A stretch of DNA of 64,000 bases from Anaeromyxobacter diazotrophicus (GCF_013340205.1 NZ_BJTG01000003.1:516041-580040); one strand, 5' to 3'. Shown: positions 9,503-17,724, numbered from the stretch's first letter. The notes: generated from the sequence alone by a model not told the origin. Made by a program: numbers and translations.

Positions 9503-9928
9503 TTGCCCGTGAACTTCTCGAACCTCTCCCCAAATCCGCAGCAGTGGCCCACCGCCTTCATCCAGCAAGTCGTGGAGATCGACCTCGCGCTCACCGGCCA
9601 GGGCGCGAGCGCTCCGCTCTTCGTTCCGCAGAACTTGGGCCTTTCCTCCATCTCGCGCACGTCCGCCGGTCTGTACGTGCTGAATTTCGCGTTCGCCTTC
9701 GCCTACGGGCTCCTCAACTGCTCGCCCTGCTTCAAGCCGAGCGGCATCGTCCCGGCGAGCCTCGTGCAGGACGTCGTCGTGGCCGCCGACAACTCGACCA
9801 GCACCAGCTCGCCGTCCATCTCGATCCAGGTCGTGGCGAGCACGTCCTCCACGAACCCGACCCTCATCGCGGCGGACCTCGCGGCGAACGACGGCCTCCT
9901 CCTCACGCTCCGGTTTAAGAGCGGATGA
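9503..9928 (+). CDS. Hypothetical element protein, possible small structural/decoration-type beta protein
   Basis: 141 residues; TTG start at 9503 behind AAGGAG. The composition is strand-forming with many Ser/Thr/Val (VVVAADNSTSTSSPSISIQV) and the N-terminal half alternates hydrophobic strands with Asn/Gly/Ser turns. Small beta-sandwich proteins of this look occur next to scaffold genes in tailed phages, but I recognise no named family. Its stop overlaps the ATG of the next gene (ATGA). Confidence 0.6.
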   Translation: MPVNFSNLSPNPQQWPTAFIQQVVEIDLALTGQGASAPLFVPQNLGLSSISRTSAGLYVLNFAFAFAYGLLNCSPCFKPSGIVPASLVQDVVVAADNSTSTSSPSISIQVVASTSSTNPTLIAADLAANDGLLLTLRFKSG

Positions 9929-10113
9929 AGACCTTGAGTGACGCCCACGCAATGACCCGCTTCATCGAGACGCTCCGTCGCGCATGTTCCTCGTGCCGGG
10001 AACGCCTCGGCCTCTCGTACCCGGCAGAAGCTCCCCCCGGGCCGTGTCACCTGTGCCCGGAACCCGCAGCGACCACCACAGCTTCACAGACGAAGGAGGA
10101 CAACGTTGGCTGA
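9925..10113 (+). CDS. Small zinc-ribbon-like protein
   Basis: 62 residues, ATG overlapping the preceding stop. Two CxxC pairs (CSSC near residue 21, CHLC near residue 42) suggest a zinc ribbon. No other recognisable feature. Overlaps the next gene by 8 bases in another frame, consistent with a tightly packed phage-style operon. Confidence 0.6.
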   Translation: MKTLSDAHAMTRFIETLRRACSSCRERLGLSYPAEAPPGPCHLCPEPAATTTASQTKEDNVG

Positions 10114-10303
10114 CAGGAAGAGTGGGCAGAGCAAGACCGGATTCGCGGACGGCGCCAAGGACATCGGGCCGTGGGGTCCGGTCTGCGTCCCGCGCCCTCG
10201 CGTCAACATCCCGGACCACGCCACGAGCGACGAGCACGCCGTGAAGCGCGAGCGCGAGAGCATCCTGCGGCGCGACTACGGCCACACGCCCGGAGGGAAG
10301 TAA
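10106..10303 (+). CDS. Hypothetical small element protein
   Basis: 65 residues from TTG 10106 with a strong GAAGGAGGA site five bases upstream, which fixes the start. Sequence is polar and Pro/Gly-rich in the middle (KDIGPWGPVCVPRPRVNIPDH) with a charged C-terminal helix (VKRERESILRRDYGHTP). No family recognised. Confidence 0.6.
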   Translation: MADRKSGQSKTGFADGAKDIGPWGPVCVPRPRVNIPDHATSDEHAVKRERESILRRDYGHTPGGK

Positions 10304-10306
10304 GCC

Positions 10307-10987
10307 TTGGCCGATCCCGGCATCCTTTCCGACCTCGGTGCGAGCCAGGGCGCTCCTGCCCGCGACTCGGGCGCTTCACCGCCCACAGTCTCGGGCCAGG
10401 AGCGGTCAACAGACGAGCATCCTCGCGAGGGCACCGACTTCCGTAGTTGGGAGCGTCGGGTGAAGGACCCGCTCGGTGGCATCTCCGCGACGCCCGCCGT
10501 CGAGCGCAGCGCGGACGACCCCATGCAGCGCGCCAGGGACACGCTCTCCGGGAAGGGGACAAGCGCGGCGAAGCGCCATGCGGACCTCGCCCGCCGGGAG
10601 GCGACGGTGAAGGCCCAGCGCGAGCAACTGCTGGAGGACGCAACCCGCCTCGCTCAGTTCGCTCATGCACAGGGGGGCGAGGTGCCTGCGCGACTGGCCG
10701 CTGCCGCTCGGGAGATGCAGCAGTCCGAGGACGCCCGCGCCTTCAAGCTCTGGGCCCAGGACATCACCGAGAAGGTGAAGGGCTCGCCCGAGTACGAGTT
10801 CACGAACCGGGTGGGCGACCCTAGCGAGGTCGCGGCCTACATCAAGGCCACCTGGGAAAGGACCGGCGGCAAAAAGGCCCTCTCGTGGAAGGAGGCCGCC
10901 GCCGAGGTGGAGGCCTTCTACGAAAAGAAGTACCGCGAAGCGTCCCAGACCTCGAAGGCTCGTCGCATCATGCGGAGTGGCACTTGA
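10307..10987 (+). CDS. Scaffold-like phage protein
   Basis: 226 residues from TTG 10307, just after the previous stop. N-terminal ~75 residues are disordered (Ser/Gly/Pro), followed by a long charged coiled-coil (AAKRHADLARREATVKAQREQLLEDATRLA) and a C-terminal region with the pattern VGDPSEVAAYIKATW ... GGKKALSWKEAAAEVEAFYEKKY. A disordered N terminus, coiled coil and a TG..LS..EAA..VE..Y-type C terminus resemble scaffolding proteins of podovirus-like phages. The capsid gene expected next to a scaffold gene is not visible. Confidence 0.5.
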   Translation: MADPGILSDLGASQGAPARDSGASPPTVSGQERSTDEHPREGTDFRSWERRVKDPLGGISATPAVERSADDPMQRARDTLSGKGTSAAKRHADLARREATVKAQREQLLEDATRLAQFAHAQGGEVPARLAAAAREMQQSEDARAFKLWAQDITEKVKGSPEYEFTNRVGDPSEVAAYIKATWERTGGKKALSWKEAAAEVEAFYEKKYREASQTSKARRIMRSGT

Positions 10988-11370
10988 GCCTCGACGGCCA
11001 GGACGCCCCGATGCAGGCCTTCCAGCGGAAGGTCCTCCACGAGCTGGAGCAGCTCGCGCAGCGTGTGACGCATCTTGAAGACGAGGTCGCGGCGCTCCGT
11101 GCCGGCGCCCCACCCGCAGGGCCGCAGCTCGCGCACGTCGTCGCCACGAACCCGCACGCCATCCCGGCGACCGCCGTCGCCGCCGCGCGCGCCGCCGCCG
11201 CCGCCGAGCACGCTGCAACAGCTCGTGTCGTGCTCGACCCGCCACCCGTAGCGCCGGAGGCCTTGCCGACATCCCCGTACGGCTTCGGGCTCGGCTCGCG
11301 TCCCTTGAACGCCGGCCGCACCGCCGCAGAGCCTCAGGCGCTCCCGGCGCCGTCCAACACGGAGAAGTGA
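10984..11370 (+). CDS. Coiled-coil element protein of unknown function
   Basis: 128 residues if it starts at TTG 10984, which overlaps the previous stop as TTGA; an alternative ATG lies at 11011. The N-terminal part is a short coiled coil (FQRKVLHELEQLAQRVTHLEDEVAALRAG), followed by an Ala-rich stretch (AAARAAAAAEHAATARVV) and a Pro-rich tail. No family recognised. Confidence 0.55.
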   Translation: MSLDGQDAPMQAFQRKVLHELEQLAQRVTHLEDEVAALRAGAPPAGPQLAHVVATNPHAIPATAVAAARAAAAAEHAATARVVLDPPPVAPEALPTSPYGFGLGSRPLNAGRTAAEPQALPAPSNTEK

Positions 11371-11642
11371 TGCCCACCCAGAAGACGCTCGATGATTACC
11401 GGGGCCTCGCGATGCCGAAGCTGACCGACGAGGCGATCGAGAAGGCGGTCGAGCGCGCCGAGGCGATGCGCGAGCTGCACAGCGCCTCCACGCCGTTGTT
11501 CCAGCCGACCGACACGCCCTACGCCCGTGCGCGGCGGGTGATCGACATGCACCGCGCCCTCGACGCGGAAGCCGCGCCGCTCGACGGAGAGGACCTCACG
11601 AAGTTCCTGGCGCCTGCCCCAAAGCCGAAGAAGGAGGGTTGA
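11370..11642 (+). CDS. Hypothetical small element protein
   Basis: 90 residues from ATG 11370, sharing one base with the previous stop; a GTG three bases earlier is equally possible. Helical and charged (LTDEAIEKAVERAEAMRELHSA) with a Pro/Lys tail. No family recognised. Part of the unbroken plus-strand run towards terL. Confidence 0.55.
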   Translation: MPTQKTLDDYRGLAMPKLTDEAIEKAVERAEAMRELHSASTPLFQPTDTPYARARRVIDMHRALDAEAAPLDGEDLTKFLAPAPKPKKEG

Positions 11643-11879
11643 TTGTCTTTCGCTGATTTCATGAAGGCCAAGGAGAACCGAGAGGCCGCTCCGAAGGACG
11701 AGCCGGATGAGCGCGAGAGCGCCGGCCGCGACCTCGCGTCGGACCTGATCGACGCGATCAAGTCGGGCGATGCGGCCGGCGTCGTGGATTCCTTGCGGGC
11801 GCTCATGGCAACCATGGCACCTATGCCCGACAGTGAACCGAGCGACGGCGGCGAGCCGGATGGGGACGAGGGCCCGTAG
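11643..11879 (+). CDS. Hypothetical small acidic element protein
   Basis: 78 residues from TTG 11643, which starts on the base after the previous stop (GGAGGG site ten bases before). Lys/Glu-rich N terminus (FADFMKAKENREAAPKDEP), a short amphipathic helix (LASDLIDAIKSGDAAGVVDSLRALM) and an acidic Gly/Asp tail. No family recognised. Confidence 0.55.
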   Translation: MSFADFMKAKENREAAPKDEPDERESAGRDLASDLIDAIKSGDAAGVVDSLRALMATMAPMPDSEPSDGGEPDGDEGP

Positions 11880-11880
11880 C

Positions 11881-12093
11881 TTGGCCTACGTGGACCGCTG
11901 CCTCTGTTCCTCTTGTCGCGCGGGCCGCACCAGGGCGCCCACGGCCGCCTCGTGGCGCAAGGGCGGGAAGCGTCGGTTCCCAGCCTTCGTCGCTGCCGCT
12001 GCCGGTGAGCGCGGCCCCTGCGACTGCGGACACGAGCCTCATACGCGCAGTGGATGCCTCGTCCCGGGCTGCGCTTGCCGGGAGCCGCGCTAG
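11881..12093 (+). CDS. Small Cys-rich protein upstream of terL
   Basis: 70 residues from TTG 11881. Eight cysteines and two histidines arranged as CLCSSC ... CDCGHEPH ... CLVPGCAC, compatible with one or two zinc sites; the pattern CxCGHxxxxH..xCxxxxCxC is seen in many short actinobacterial and phage proteins of unknown role. Sits where a terminase small subunit might be expected, but does not resemble one. Confidence 0.55.
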   Translation: MAYVDRCLCSSCRAGRTRAPTAASWRKGGKRRFPAFVAAAAGERGPCDCGHEPHTRSGCLVPGCACREPR

Positions 12094-12095
12094 AG

Positions 12096-13715
12096 TTGCC
12101 CCGCGACCGGCTCGGCAAGCTCTCGACCCAGCTCGACGCTCTCGCTCACGGCGCGAGCCGTCCTGCGCCCACCACCGAGGAGCGCCCGGGACGGCCTGAC
12201 CTGCTCGCGGACTGCCCCGAGCCCCAGCGTCACTTCATCCTCGACCCGAGCACGCTCAAGGTCGCCTTCTGCACGCGCAGAGCGGGAAAGAGCATGGCGG
12301 TCGCCATCGCGATGATCGTGGACAGCTTCGACCACCCTCGCGCCCACTACACCATCCTCGGAATCGCCAGGGGCGACCTGCGGGACAACTACTGGGACCC
12401 GATCTTCAAGGAGCTTGACCAACGGTACGCGCTTCACGCTACGTTCAATGAGTCGTCGTTGTCGATGACCATGCCGAACGGGGCCACGATCCGGCTCGTC
12501 GGGGCAGACACTTCACAGAAGGAGCACCGCAAGCTCCTGGGCGGCAAGAAAAGGGCCGTGGCCGTGGATGAATGCCAGGCCTTCGGGACCGACTTGCGCG
12601 AGCTTGTTTACGGGGTGTTGAAGCCCTCCGTGGCGGACTACAACGGCACGGTCGTGTGCGTCGGCACCCCGAGCAACAACCTCGTGGGCTTCTTCCACGA
12701 CCTCACGAGGGGTTGCGAGGCCGGGAAGCCTGGGCCCGCCGGAATGCGTGAACCGGGTTGGTCGCTTGCGACGTGGAGCACCTCGCAGAACACGGCCCTC
12801 GTGGATGGCGAGAGGATGTGCGACCGCTTCGCCAGGGAGATTGCCCAGCTCCGGGCTGCGAACGAGTTCATCGAGGAGGTGCCCTGGTTCCGCCAGAACT
12901 ACCTGGGCCAGTGGGTGGTCGAGACTGACGCCAGGTGCTACCGCTTCGACCCCGACAAGAACGTCTTCGACGGGACGCTCCCGGAGTTCGAGGCGGGCAG
13001 GTGGCACTACACGCTCGCCTTCGACGTGGGCTTCTTCCCGGATGCTTGCGCCTTCTCTGTCAGTGCATATCACGACTTCGACGGGCGGCTGTTCTACGTG
13101 GAGAGCTGGAAGGCCTGGAGACTCGACATCACGGACGTGGCCGAGAAGGTAAAGGCCTACCAGAAGCGGTACGACTTCGACTCGATCGTGCTCGACGGGT
13201 CGAACCTGCAGCTCGTGGAGGAGCTGCGCCGACGTCACGACCTGCCTCTCGTCTGCGCGAAGAAGCCCGACAAGGGGACCTGGATCGACCTCTTCAACGC
13301 GGAGTGCATCGCCGGCCGCATCAAGTTCGACCTGAGCCTCTGCAACCAGGGCGTCCACAAGGGCTACGACCCGGCCCACCCGAGCGCGGTGCAGGAGTCA
13401 CTCTCCGTGGCGGACGAGTACGCCGGCCTGATCTGGAACGAGCGCAAGCTTCGGGAGACGGGGAAGCGCGAGGAGCTGGCGAGCTGCCCGAACCACTTGG
13501 CCGACTCCTGCCTCTACAACTTCCGGCACACCTTCCAGTACCTCGCGACCCCCGAGCCGAAGCGCGCGAAGATGGGCACGAAGGCCTGGTTCGACCAGCA
13601 CGCCGAGGAGGAGTGGCAGCGCGAGATGGACGAGATGAACGAGCGCCTCGACGGGGAGCGCCGAGGCTTGGAGGACGTGGACCCCGGCAACATCGACCCC
13701 AGGTTCATCCATTGA
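12096..13715 (+). CDS. terL: Terminase large subunit (DNA-packaging ATPase/nuclease)
   Basis: 539 residues from TTG 12096. ATPase part: Walker A variant CTRRAGKS (residues 59-66), Walker B RAVAVDECQ near residue 155, and a coupling-type motif VVCVGTPSNN. Nuclease part: RNase H-like acidic residues in LAFDVGFFPDACAFSV (about 308), SIVLDGSN (about 365) and NHLADSCLYNF (about 468). All key residues of both domains appear present, so it is full length. The real start could be a later codon. The protein would cut and pump DNA into a procapsid, yet no procapsid or portal gene is recognisable in the element. Confidence 0.88.
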   Translation: MPRDRLGKLSTQLDALAHGASRPAPTTEERPGRPDLLADCPEPQRHFILDPSTLKVAFCTRRAGKSMAVAIAMIVDSFDHPRAHYTILGIARGDLRDNYWDPIFKELDQRYALHATFNESSLSMTMPNGATIRLVGADTSQKEHRKLLGGKKRAVAVDECQAFGTDLRELVYGVLKPSVADYNGTVVCVGTPSNNLVGFFHDLTRGCEAGKPGPAGMREPGWSLATWSTSQNTALVDGERMCDRFAREIAQLRAANEFIEEVPWFRQNYLGQWVVETDARCYRFDPDKNVFDGTLPEFEAGRWHYTLAFDVGFFPDACAFSVSAYHDFDGRLFYVESWKAWRLDITDVAEKVKAYQKRYDFDSIVLDGSNLQLVEELRRRHDLPLVCAKKPDKGTWIDLFNAECIAGRIKFDLSLCNQGVHKGYDPAHPSAVQESLSVADEYAGLIWNERKLRETGKREELASCPNHLADSCLYNFRHTFQYLATPEPKRAKMGTKAWFDQHAEEEWQREMDEMNERLDGERRGLEDVDPGNIDPRFIH

Positions 13716-14212
13716 GGCCCGGCCCGTTCACGCGCTCGTGCGCCACGCGCCAGCTCATGGCGCTCCACGAAAGCGGGCACGCCGCCACCATCACGACCTT
13801 CGGCGGCAGGGTCCCCTCGGTCCATGTGAAGCCGACCGGTGGGCTCACGCGCTGGCGAGGGGACCTCTCGCGCGAGCAGCACGCGGTCATCGCCCTGAGC
13901 GGTTACGCGAGCGAGGAGGCTCACGGGGGGATCTATCTCGGCCCCGTGGAGGAGGGCCTGCGCCGCTTCCACACGGGGTACATCGGCAGGGACGACCTCA
14001 CGCGGGTCCTCGGCCTGGCCGTCACCGAGGAGATGGTGCGGCCCGCCCTTCGCGAACTGGAGCGCCTCTACGGGCTCGCGTTCGATCTCGTGCAGCGCCT
14101 CGGGCCGGTCATCCTGCCCATCGCTGCGCGCCTGATGGAGGTCGATCGCCTTCATGGCGAGGAGCTGGCCGAGCTGCTCCAGCCCGAGGAGGCACAGTGT
14201 CGTTCCGCGTGA
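13712..14212 (+). CDS. Stand-alone M41-like (FtsH protease domain-like) metallopeptidase 1
   Basis: 166 residues; TTG at 13712 overlaps the terL stop (TTGA). HESGHA at residues 19-24 is the HExxH zinc motif in the form typical of FtsH proteases, preceded by a helix (RQLMALHESGHAATITTF) and followed by VHVKPTGGLTRW. There is no AAA ATPase domain or membrane segment. Such small HExGH proteins are found in phages and mobile elements with unknown substrates. A second, different copy is at 16735-17274. Confidence 0.7.
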   Translation: MRPGPFTRSCATRQLMALHESGHAATITTFGGRVPSVHVKPTGGLTRWRGDLSREQHAVIALSGYASEEAHGGIYLGPVEEGLRRFHTGYIGRDDLTRVLGLAVTEEMVRPALRELERLYGLAFDLVQRLGPVILPIAARLMEVDRLHGEELAELLQPEEAQCRSA

Positions 14213-15168
14213 GGCGCGAAGCCAAGACCCACTTCGTCGCGGTCGGGAACGATGGGCGCGAGTTCACCATCGCGAAGGGCGGGCTCCGCTCTGCGACCGA
14301 GGAGCGTCTCCGCTCCCTTCTCGCTGATGATGATGACGAGGACGACGAGGAGCGGGGCTACGCCGAGGGCGGCCGAGTGGGCAGCGCCGTGGACGACTAC
14401 GCGCTCGTGAAGGCGAAGGAAGCGCTCGATTCCGACGACGACGACGAGGACGAGGACCCGGACGACCGGGACGAGAAGCAGTTCCTGAAGGACATGGCCC
14501 TCGGCGCGCTCCTCGATGTGGGCGGGCTCGCGCACGGTGGACAGGTCCGCCGCCGCTTCGATGTCGGCGGCCCGGTCCAGGACGACGACCAGAGCCCCGC
14601 GCAGCTCGCGCTCACGGCGAGTGGACTCCCGAATCCCGTGCCGGCCGCACCCAAGGTCGCGGGCCAGGTCGCGTCGCAGCTCTACCAGCAGACCGCCCCG
14701 GACCGGGACTCGCTCGCGGCCCAGGCCGTCGCAGGGCTCACGGCGCTCCTGAAGAGGCGCGACTACGAGCAGAGCCTTGCGCAGGTGAACCAAGTCCTTC
14801 CTGCAGAGACTCGGTACGGGCCAACGCAGCTCGCTCGGCAGATGGGCATGACGACCGCGCTCGGCCCGGTCGCGAGCAAGCTCTCGCCGGTGATGCTTCA
14901 GACGGTGAAGCGGTTCTCGGAGCGGCTCGGTGTCCCACTGGAGGTGATCGCGCAGCACTGGTTTCCCGGAGGCGGGGAGGCGGTCGGGAGCACCGCGCAG
15001 CAGCTCGCGGGAGCCGGTCGAGAGGTGGCGCTCGACCAGGCGAAGGACGCGGCCCGGAGTGCCGTGACCGAGCCGCAGGGCGAGTACCAGGGCGGCCCGG
15101 TGCGGCGATGGGACGGCGCCTCGGGCTACGCCGCCGCGCAGGGCACGTACTCCAGGAACCGGCGCTAG
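14197..15168 (+). CDS. Acidic, glycine-patterned element protein of unknown function
   Basis: 323 residues from GTG 14197 behind a GAGGAGG site, overlapping the previous gene by 16 bases. The N-terminal 40 residues form a compact beta unit (KTHFVAVGNDGREFTIAKGGL), then two strongly acidic runs (DDDDEDDEE near residue 47; DDDDEDEDPDD near 84) and a GG-containing repeat type (EGGRVG, HGGQVRR, VGGPVQ) common in large phage virion proteins. The C-terminal half is helical and Ala/Gln-rich. Possibly a virion or ejected protein; not recognised. Confidence 0.6.
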   Translation: MSFRVRREAKTHFVAVGNDGREFTIAKGGLRSATEERLRSLLADDDDEDDEERGYAEGGRVGSAVDDYALVKAKEALDSDDDDEDEDPDDRDEKQFLKDMALGALLDVGGLAHGGQVRRRFDVGGPVQDDDQSPAQLALTASGLPNPVPAAPKVAGQVASQLYQQTAPDRDSLAAQAVAGLTALLKRRDYEQSLAQVNQVLPAETRYGPTQLARQMGMTTALGPVASKLSPVMLQTVKRFSERLGVPLEVIAQHWFPGGGEAVGSTAQQLAGAGREVALDQAKDAARSAVTEPQGEYQGGPVRRWDGASGYAAAQGTYSRNRR

Positions 15169-15371
15169 CCCTTCCGGCTGCGGAGCCAGAGGTCGAGAGC
15201 CTCGCGGACGACCACGCTCGCGTCCGCCCGGAACTGCCCAGCGGCCTCGGCCCTCTTCACCGCCTCCAGGATCACCGCGTCGTACTGCTGGGTCGTGACG
15301 CTCGCCGTGAGCTTCACGAAGCCCGACCTGGGGCCGACCCGCTTCGCGGCGTGGGGCTTCTTCAGGGCCAT
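15165..15371 (-). CDS. Ribbon-helix-helix (CopG-like) DNA-binding protein
   Basis: 68 residues. After a basic N terminus (MALKKPHAAKRVGPRSG) comes a strand (FVKLTASVTTQQYDAVILEAVKRAE) and a second helix (DASVVVREALDLWLRSRKG), the RHH layout. Transcribed opposite to its neighbours and divergent from the 15505 operon; the 133 bases between them hold two direct repeats (15429-15479), so it is likely a repressor of that operon and of itself. Its stop overlaps the stop of the 14197 gene. Confidence 0.7.
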   Translation of the reverse strand: MALKKPHAAKRVGPRSGFVKLTASVTTQQYDAVILEAVKRAEAAGQFRADASVVVREALDLWLRSRKG

Positions 15372-15428
15372 GGCTCCAGCCTAACGCTCTCTCTTCAGCC
15401 GGTCGATTTCCCGTCTCTTGCCACTTCC

Positions 15429-15479
15429 GTAACTAGGGACCAGCGTTCCAGTTATCGGCGATCAGTAACTAGTAACCAG
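15429..15479. promoter_or_regulatory. Two 15-bp direct repeats, probable operator
   Basis: GTAACTAGGGACCAG at 15429-15443 and GTAACTAGTAACCAG at 15465-15479 (13 of 15 identical, 36 bases apart) lie between the divergent RHH gene and the 15505 gene. Tandem short repeats are typical RHH-protein operators. No clear -35/-10 pair could be assigned. Confidence 0.55.
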
Positions 15480-15504
15480 ACACAACGCCGGCAGGAGGCA
15501 GCAC

Positions 15505-15753
15505 ATGAAGCGGAAGACGAAGGTGGCGAGCCTCGCGGACCAGATCATCGCCTACGAGGACGGCGAGCTGGACGACGGCAGGACCGTGGCGCTGTTCCAG
15601 CGGCTCGTGGACACGGGCCTGGCCTGGCAGCTCCAGGGGCACTACGGGCGGACCGCGCTCGCCTACCTGAACGCGGGCTTGGTTCACCCGGCGGAAGCAG
15701 CGGACGTTCTCATGATGGGCACCGCGCCAGTCGCGAAGGAGGGCGAGTCATGA
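15505..15753 (+). CDS. Small phage-type protein of unknown function
   Basis: 82 residues, ATG after GGCAGGAGGC. The text LADQIIAYEDGELDD ... VALFQRLVDTGLAWQLQGHYGRTALAYLNAGLV is a pattern I recognise from many small phage proteins without known function. Its stop overlaps the next ATG (ATGA). Its presence supports a phage-related origin of the element. Confidence 0.75.
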   Translation: MKRKTKVASLADQIIAYEDGELDDGRTVALFQRLVDTGLAWQLQGHYGRTALAYLNAGLVHPAEAADVLMMGTAPVAKEGES

Positions 15754-16418
15754 AGCGCATCGAGACGTGGAGGCAGAACGCGGCGGAGCACGGCGTGCGG
15801 ACGGCTGACCCGCCCGCCAGGCTGAACTGGAAGACGGTCGTCCTCACGGTCGCGCTCTCGGCCATCATCGGCGCCATCATCGGGTGCGGCGGTAGCGCCA
15901 CCACGCCCACGGGTGGCGGCACGGCCACGGTCAGGCTCACGGCGACGATCTCGCAGGGCCTCTCTGGACCGCAGGACCCGAAGGCTCTCTCGGTCCCGAC
16001 CGACATCGCGAGCGTGAGGCTCACCGTCACGGGCCCGAACATCGCCGGGAGCGTCGTGCAGACCATGACCAAGGTCGATGCGACGCACTACAGCGCCACG
16101 GTCACCGTGCCGGACGGCGGGCTCGACCACTTCCTCGCTGAAGCGCTCGCGAGCGACGGGACGACCGTCATCTACAGCGGCTCGGCGGACTCCCAGATCG
16201 TGGGCGGGAACAGCTCGAACATCTCCATCCTGCTCCGCGAGACGAACCCGCCCACCGGCCCGAGCACGAGCGACTGCGGCTCGGTGAGCCCGAGCACGGG
16301 CGCGAGCGTGAGCTACTTCAACGCGAACACCGCCTCGGTCTGCCACATCACCGCCCTCGCGAGCGACACGGGCGGCGCGACCACGACCGGCACGATCGTC
16401 GTCGCAGGAAGGCCGTGA
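15750..16418 (+). CDS. Putative lipoprotein/membrane-anchored beta protein
   Basis: 222 residues. About 27 polar residues precede a hydrophobic segment ending in a lipobox-like IGAIIGC-GG, then a Thr/Gly linker and repeated beta strands (SVRLTVTGPNIAGSVVQTM, THYSATVTVPDGG) like an extracellular carbohydrate- or adhesion-type sandwich. The long N-terminal extension before the lipobox is unusual for a lipoprotein, so simple membrane anchoring is an alternative. A surface protein in a mobile element may change host surface properties or block superinfection; this is speculation. Confidence 0.6.
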   Translation: MKRIETWRQNAAEHGVRTADPPARLNWKTVVLTVALSAIIGAIIGCGGSATTPTGGGTATVRLTATISQGLSGPQDPKALSVPTDIASVRLTVTGPNIAGSVVQTMTKVDATHYSATVTVPDGGLDHFLAEALASDGTTVIYSGSADSQIVGGNSSNISILLRETNPPTGPSTSDCGSVSPSTGASVSYFNANTASVCHITALASDTGGATTTGTIVVAGRP

Positions 16419-16651
16419 TGGGCACGGCTACGAAGCTCGACGCGCTCCTCCACCCCGCGAGGACGGCCGCGCTCTCCATCACCCGCACCAGCGAGGGGCT
16501 AGTGGGGCTCGACCTGCAGCGCGTCCCCGGTGGGCGCTGGGAGCGCATCGACCTCTCGCCCGAGGAGGCGACCAGGGTCGGGATGCTCCTCCTCAAGTCC
16601 GGGATCTGGCTCCTCGGTGAGCGGGTCGGGGAGACGAGCGAGCGCGGGTAG
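16418..16651 (+). CDS. Hypothetical small element protein
   Basis: 77 residues from ATG 16418, overlapping the previous stop. Predicted strands and helices (AALSITRTSEGLVGLDLQRV, SPEEATRVGMLLLKSGIWLL) but no family recognised. Last gene of the 15505 operon. Confidence 0.5.
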   Translation: MGTATKLDALLHPARTAALSITRTSEGLVGLDLQRVPGGRWERIDLSPEEATRVGMLLLKSGIWLLGERVGETSERG

Positions 16652-16734
16652 TCCATGCGTCTACTGACAGCGTGAGGGCGGGCCTTACGTTGCCGCCTCA
16701 CGCTGCGTCTTCTTCAGTGAGGGGTCTTCGCGGA

Positions 16735-17274
16735 ATGGGTGACATCAGGAAGAGACTGCGGCACACCGCCTACCATGAGGCCGGCCACGCCGTGGCGAGC
16801 TTCTTCTTGGGCTGCGGGAACAAGTACCTGACGATCGTGCCGGACAAGGAGCAGGGCTCTATCGGCCATCACGTCGGCGTCCCGACCGGGAAGTGGTTTC
16901 AGCCCGACGTCTATTCGGACGGGAAACACCGGAACAAGGTCGAGGCCCGCGTCATGGTGCTGTACGCGGGGGCCATCGCGGAATCGCTGGCACAAGGTCG
17001 CAAGCCACGGCTCCGGTCGGGGTCGCGATCCGACAGCGCCGCCGCCGCCGATCTGGCGAGCTACGTTGTGGGCTCGGGCGAGGAGTGGGGGGCGTACCTC
17101 GATTGGCTCTTCATCAGGGCCACGGGCTTCCTCCGGTCCCCCTTCCGCTGGCGCGCCGTCGAGGTGGTGGCCGAGGCGCTCCTCGCGAAGCGAACGCTCA
17201 AGGGCCGCGAGGTCCGCGAACTGATCCGAGGGAGCCTCCCGGCCCTGCCCCTGGTCCAAGCCAACGCGGTGTAG
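16735..17274 (+). CDS. Stand-alone M41-like metallopeptidase 2
   Basis: 179 residues from ATG 16735; an in-frame GTG at 16672 would add 21 residues with no similarity. HEAGHA at residues 14-19 is the FtsH-type zinc motif, followed by FFLGCGNKYLTIVPDK and later a helical region EARVMVLYAGAIAESLA, which matches the M41 layout (IAVYLAGRAAEEL in FtsH). No ATPase or membrane segment. Sequence differs clearly from the 13712 protein, so they are not a recent duplication. Confidence 0.72.
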   Translation: MGDIRKRLRHTAYHEAGHAVASFFLGCGNKYLTIVPDKEQGSIGHHVGVPTGKWFQPDVYSDGKHRNKVEARVMVLYAGAIAESLAQGRKPRLRSGSRSDSAAAADLASYVVGSGEEWGAYLDWLFIRATGFLRSPFRWRAVEVVAEALLAKRTLKGREVRELIRGSLPALPLVQANAV

Positions 17275-17296
17275 TTGAGCAACTGCGACCGCAGGT

Positions 17297-17332
17297 AAGG
17301 ACGGCTCTATCTCTCCAGGTAGGGCCGTTCCT
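17297..17332 (+). terminator. Hairpin after the second metallopeptidase gene
   Basis: ACGGCTCTA (17301-17309) pairs with TAGGGCCGT (17320-17328) with one G-T pair, and outer bases extend the stem. It follows the stop at 17274 by 26 bases. There is no T run, so a Rho-independent terminator is only a possibility. Confidence 0.35.
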
Positions 17333-17445
17333 CTATCCCACCCAGCCGACCGCCCGACACGTTGACCGTCAGTCTTTTCAGGCCCGGAAGGGTGGACGAT
17401 GCGCCCGCCTGCGGGGTGGCAGGTCCGCTCGCTATCGTTCCCGTC

Positions 17446-17724
17446 ATGGTCACTAACAGCAAGAGCCCCAGCCCGATTCGAGAGGCCCGCCTCGCGCGTC
17501 GCTGGTCGCAGATGGAACTCGCCGTCCGAGCCGGCCTCGGCATGGTCACCGTGTGCAACGCCGAGAAGTTCCCGGGCTCGGCCACGGAGCGCACGATCTT
17601 CCGGTGCGCGGCGGCGCTGGGGGTCACTCCCGCGAGCCTCGTGCCCACCCGCGCCACCACCACGGAGCCCATCGCGAGCGCGTCGCCCACCGCCACGCCC
17701 GCGTTGCCCATCGAGCCCGAGTAG
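17446..17724 (+). CDS. XRE-type HTH regulator
   Basis: 92 residues. Lambda-repressor-like helices: IREARLARRWSQMELAVRAGLGMVTVCNAE and TIFRCAAALGVTPASLV, with a Pro/Thr/Ala tail of 25 residues. No clear ribosome site stands before ATG 17446; a TTGACC at 17361-17366 is a possible -35. As the only XRE protein in the element it is the best candidate for its maintenance repressor. Confidence 0.75.
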   Translation: MVTNSKSPSPIREARLARRWSQMELAVRAGLGMVTVCNAEKFPGSATERTIFRCAAALGVTPASLVPTRATTTEPIASASPTATPALPIEPE

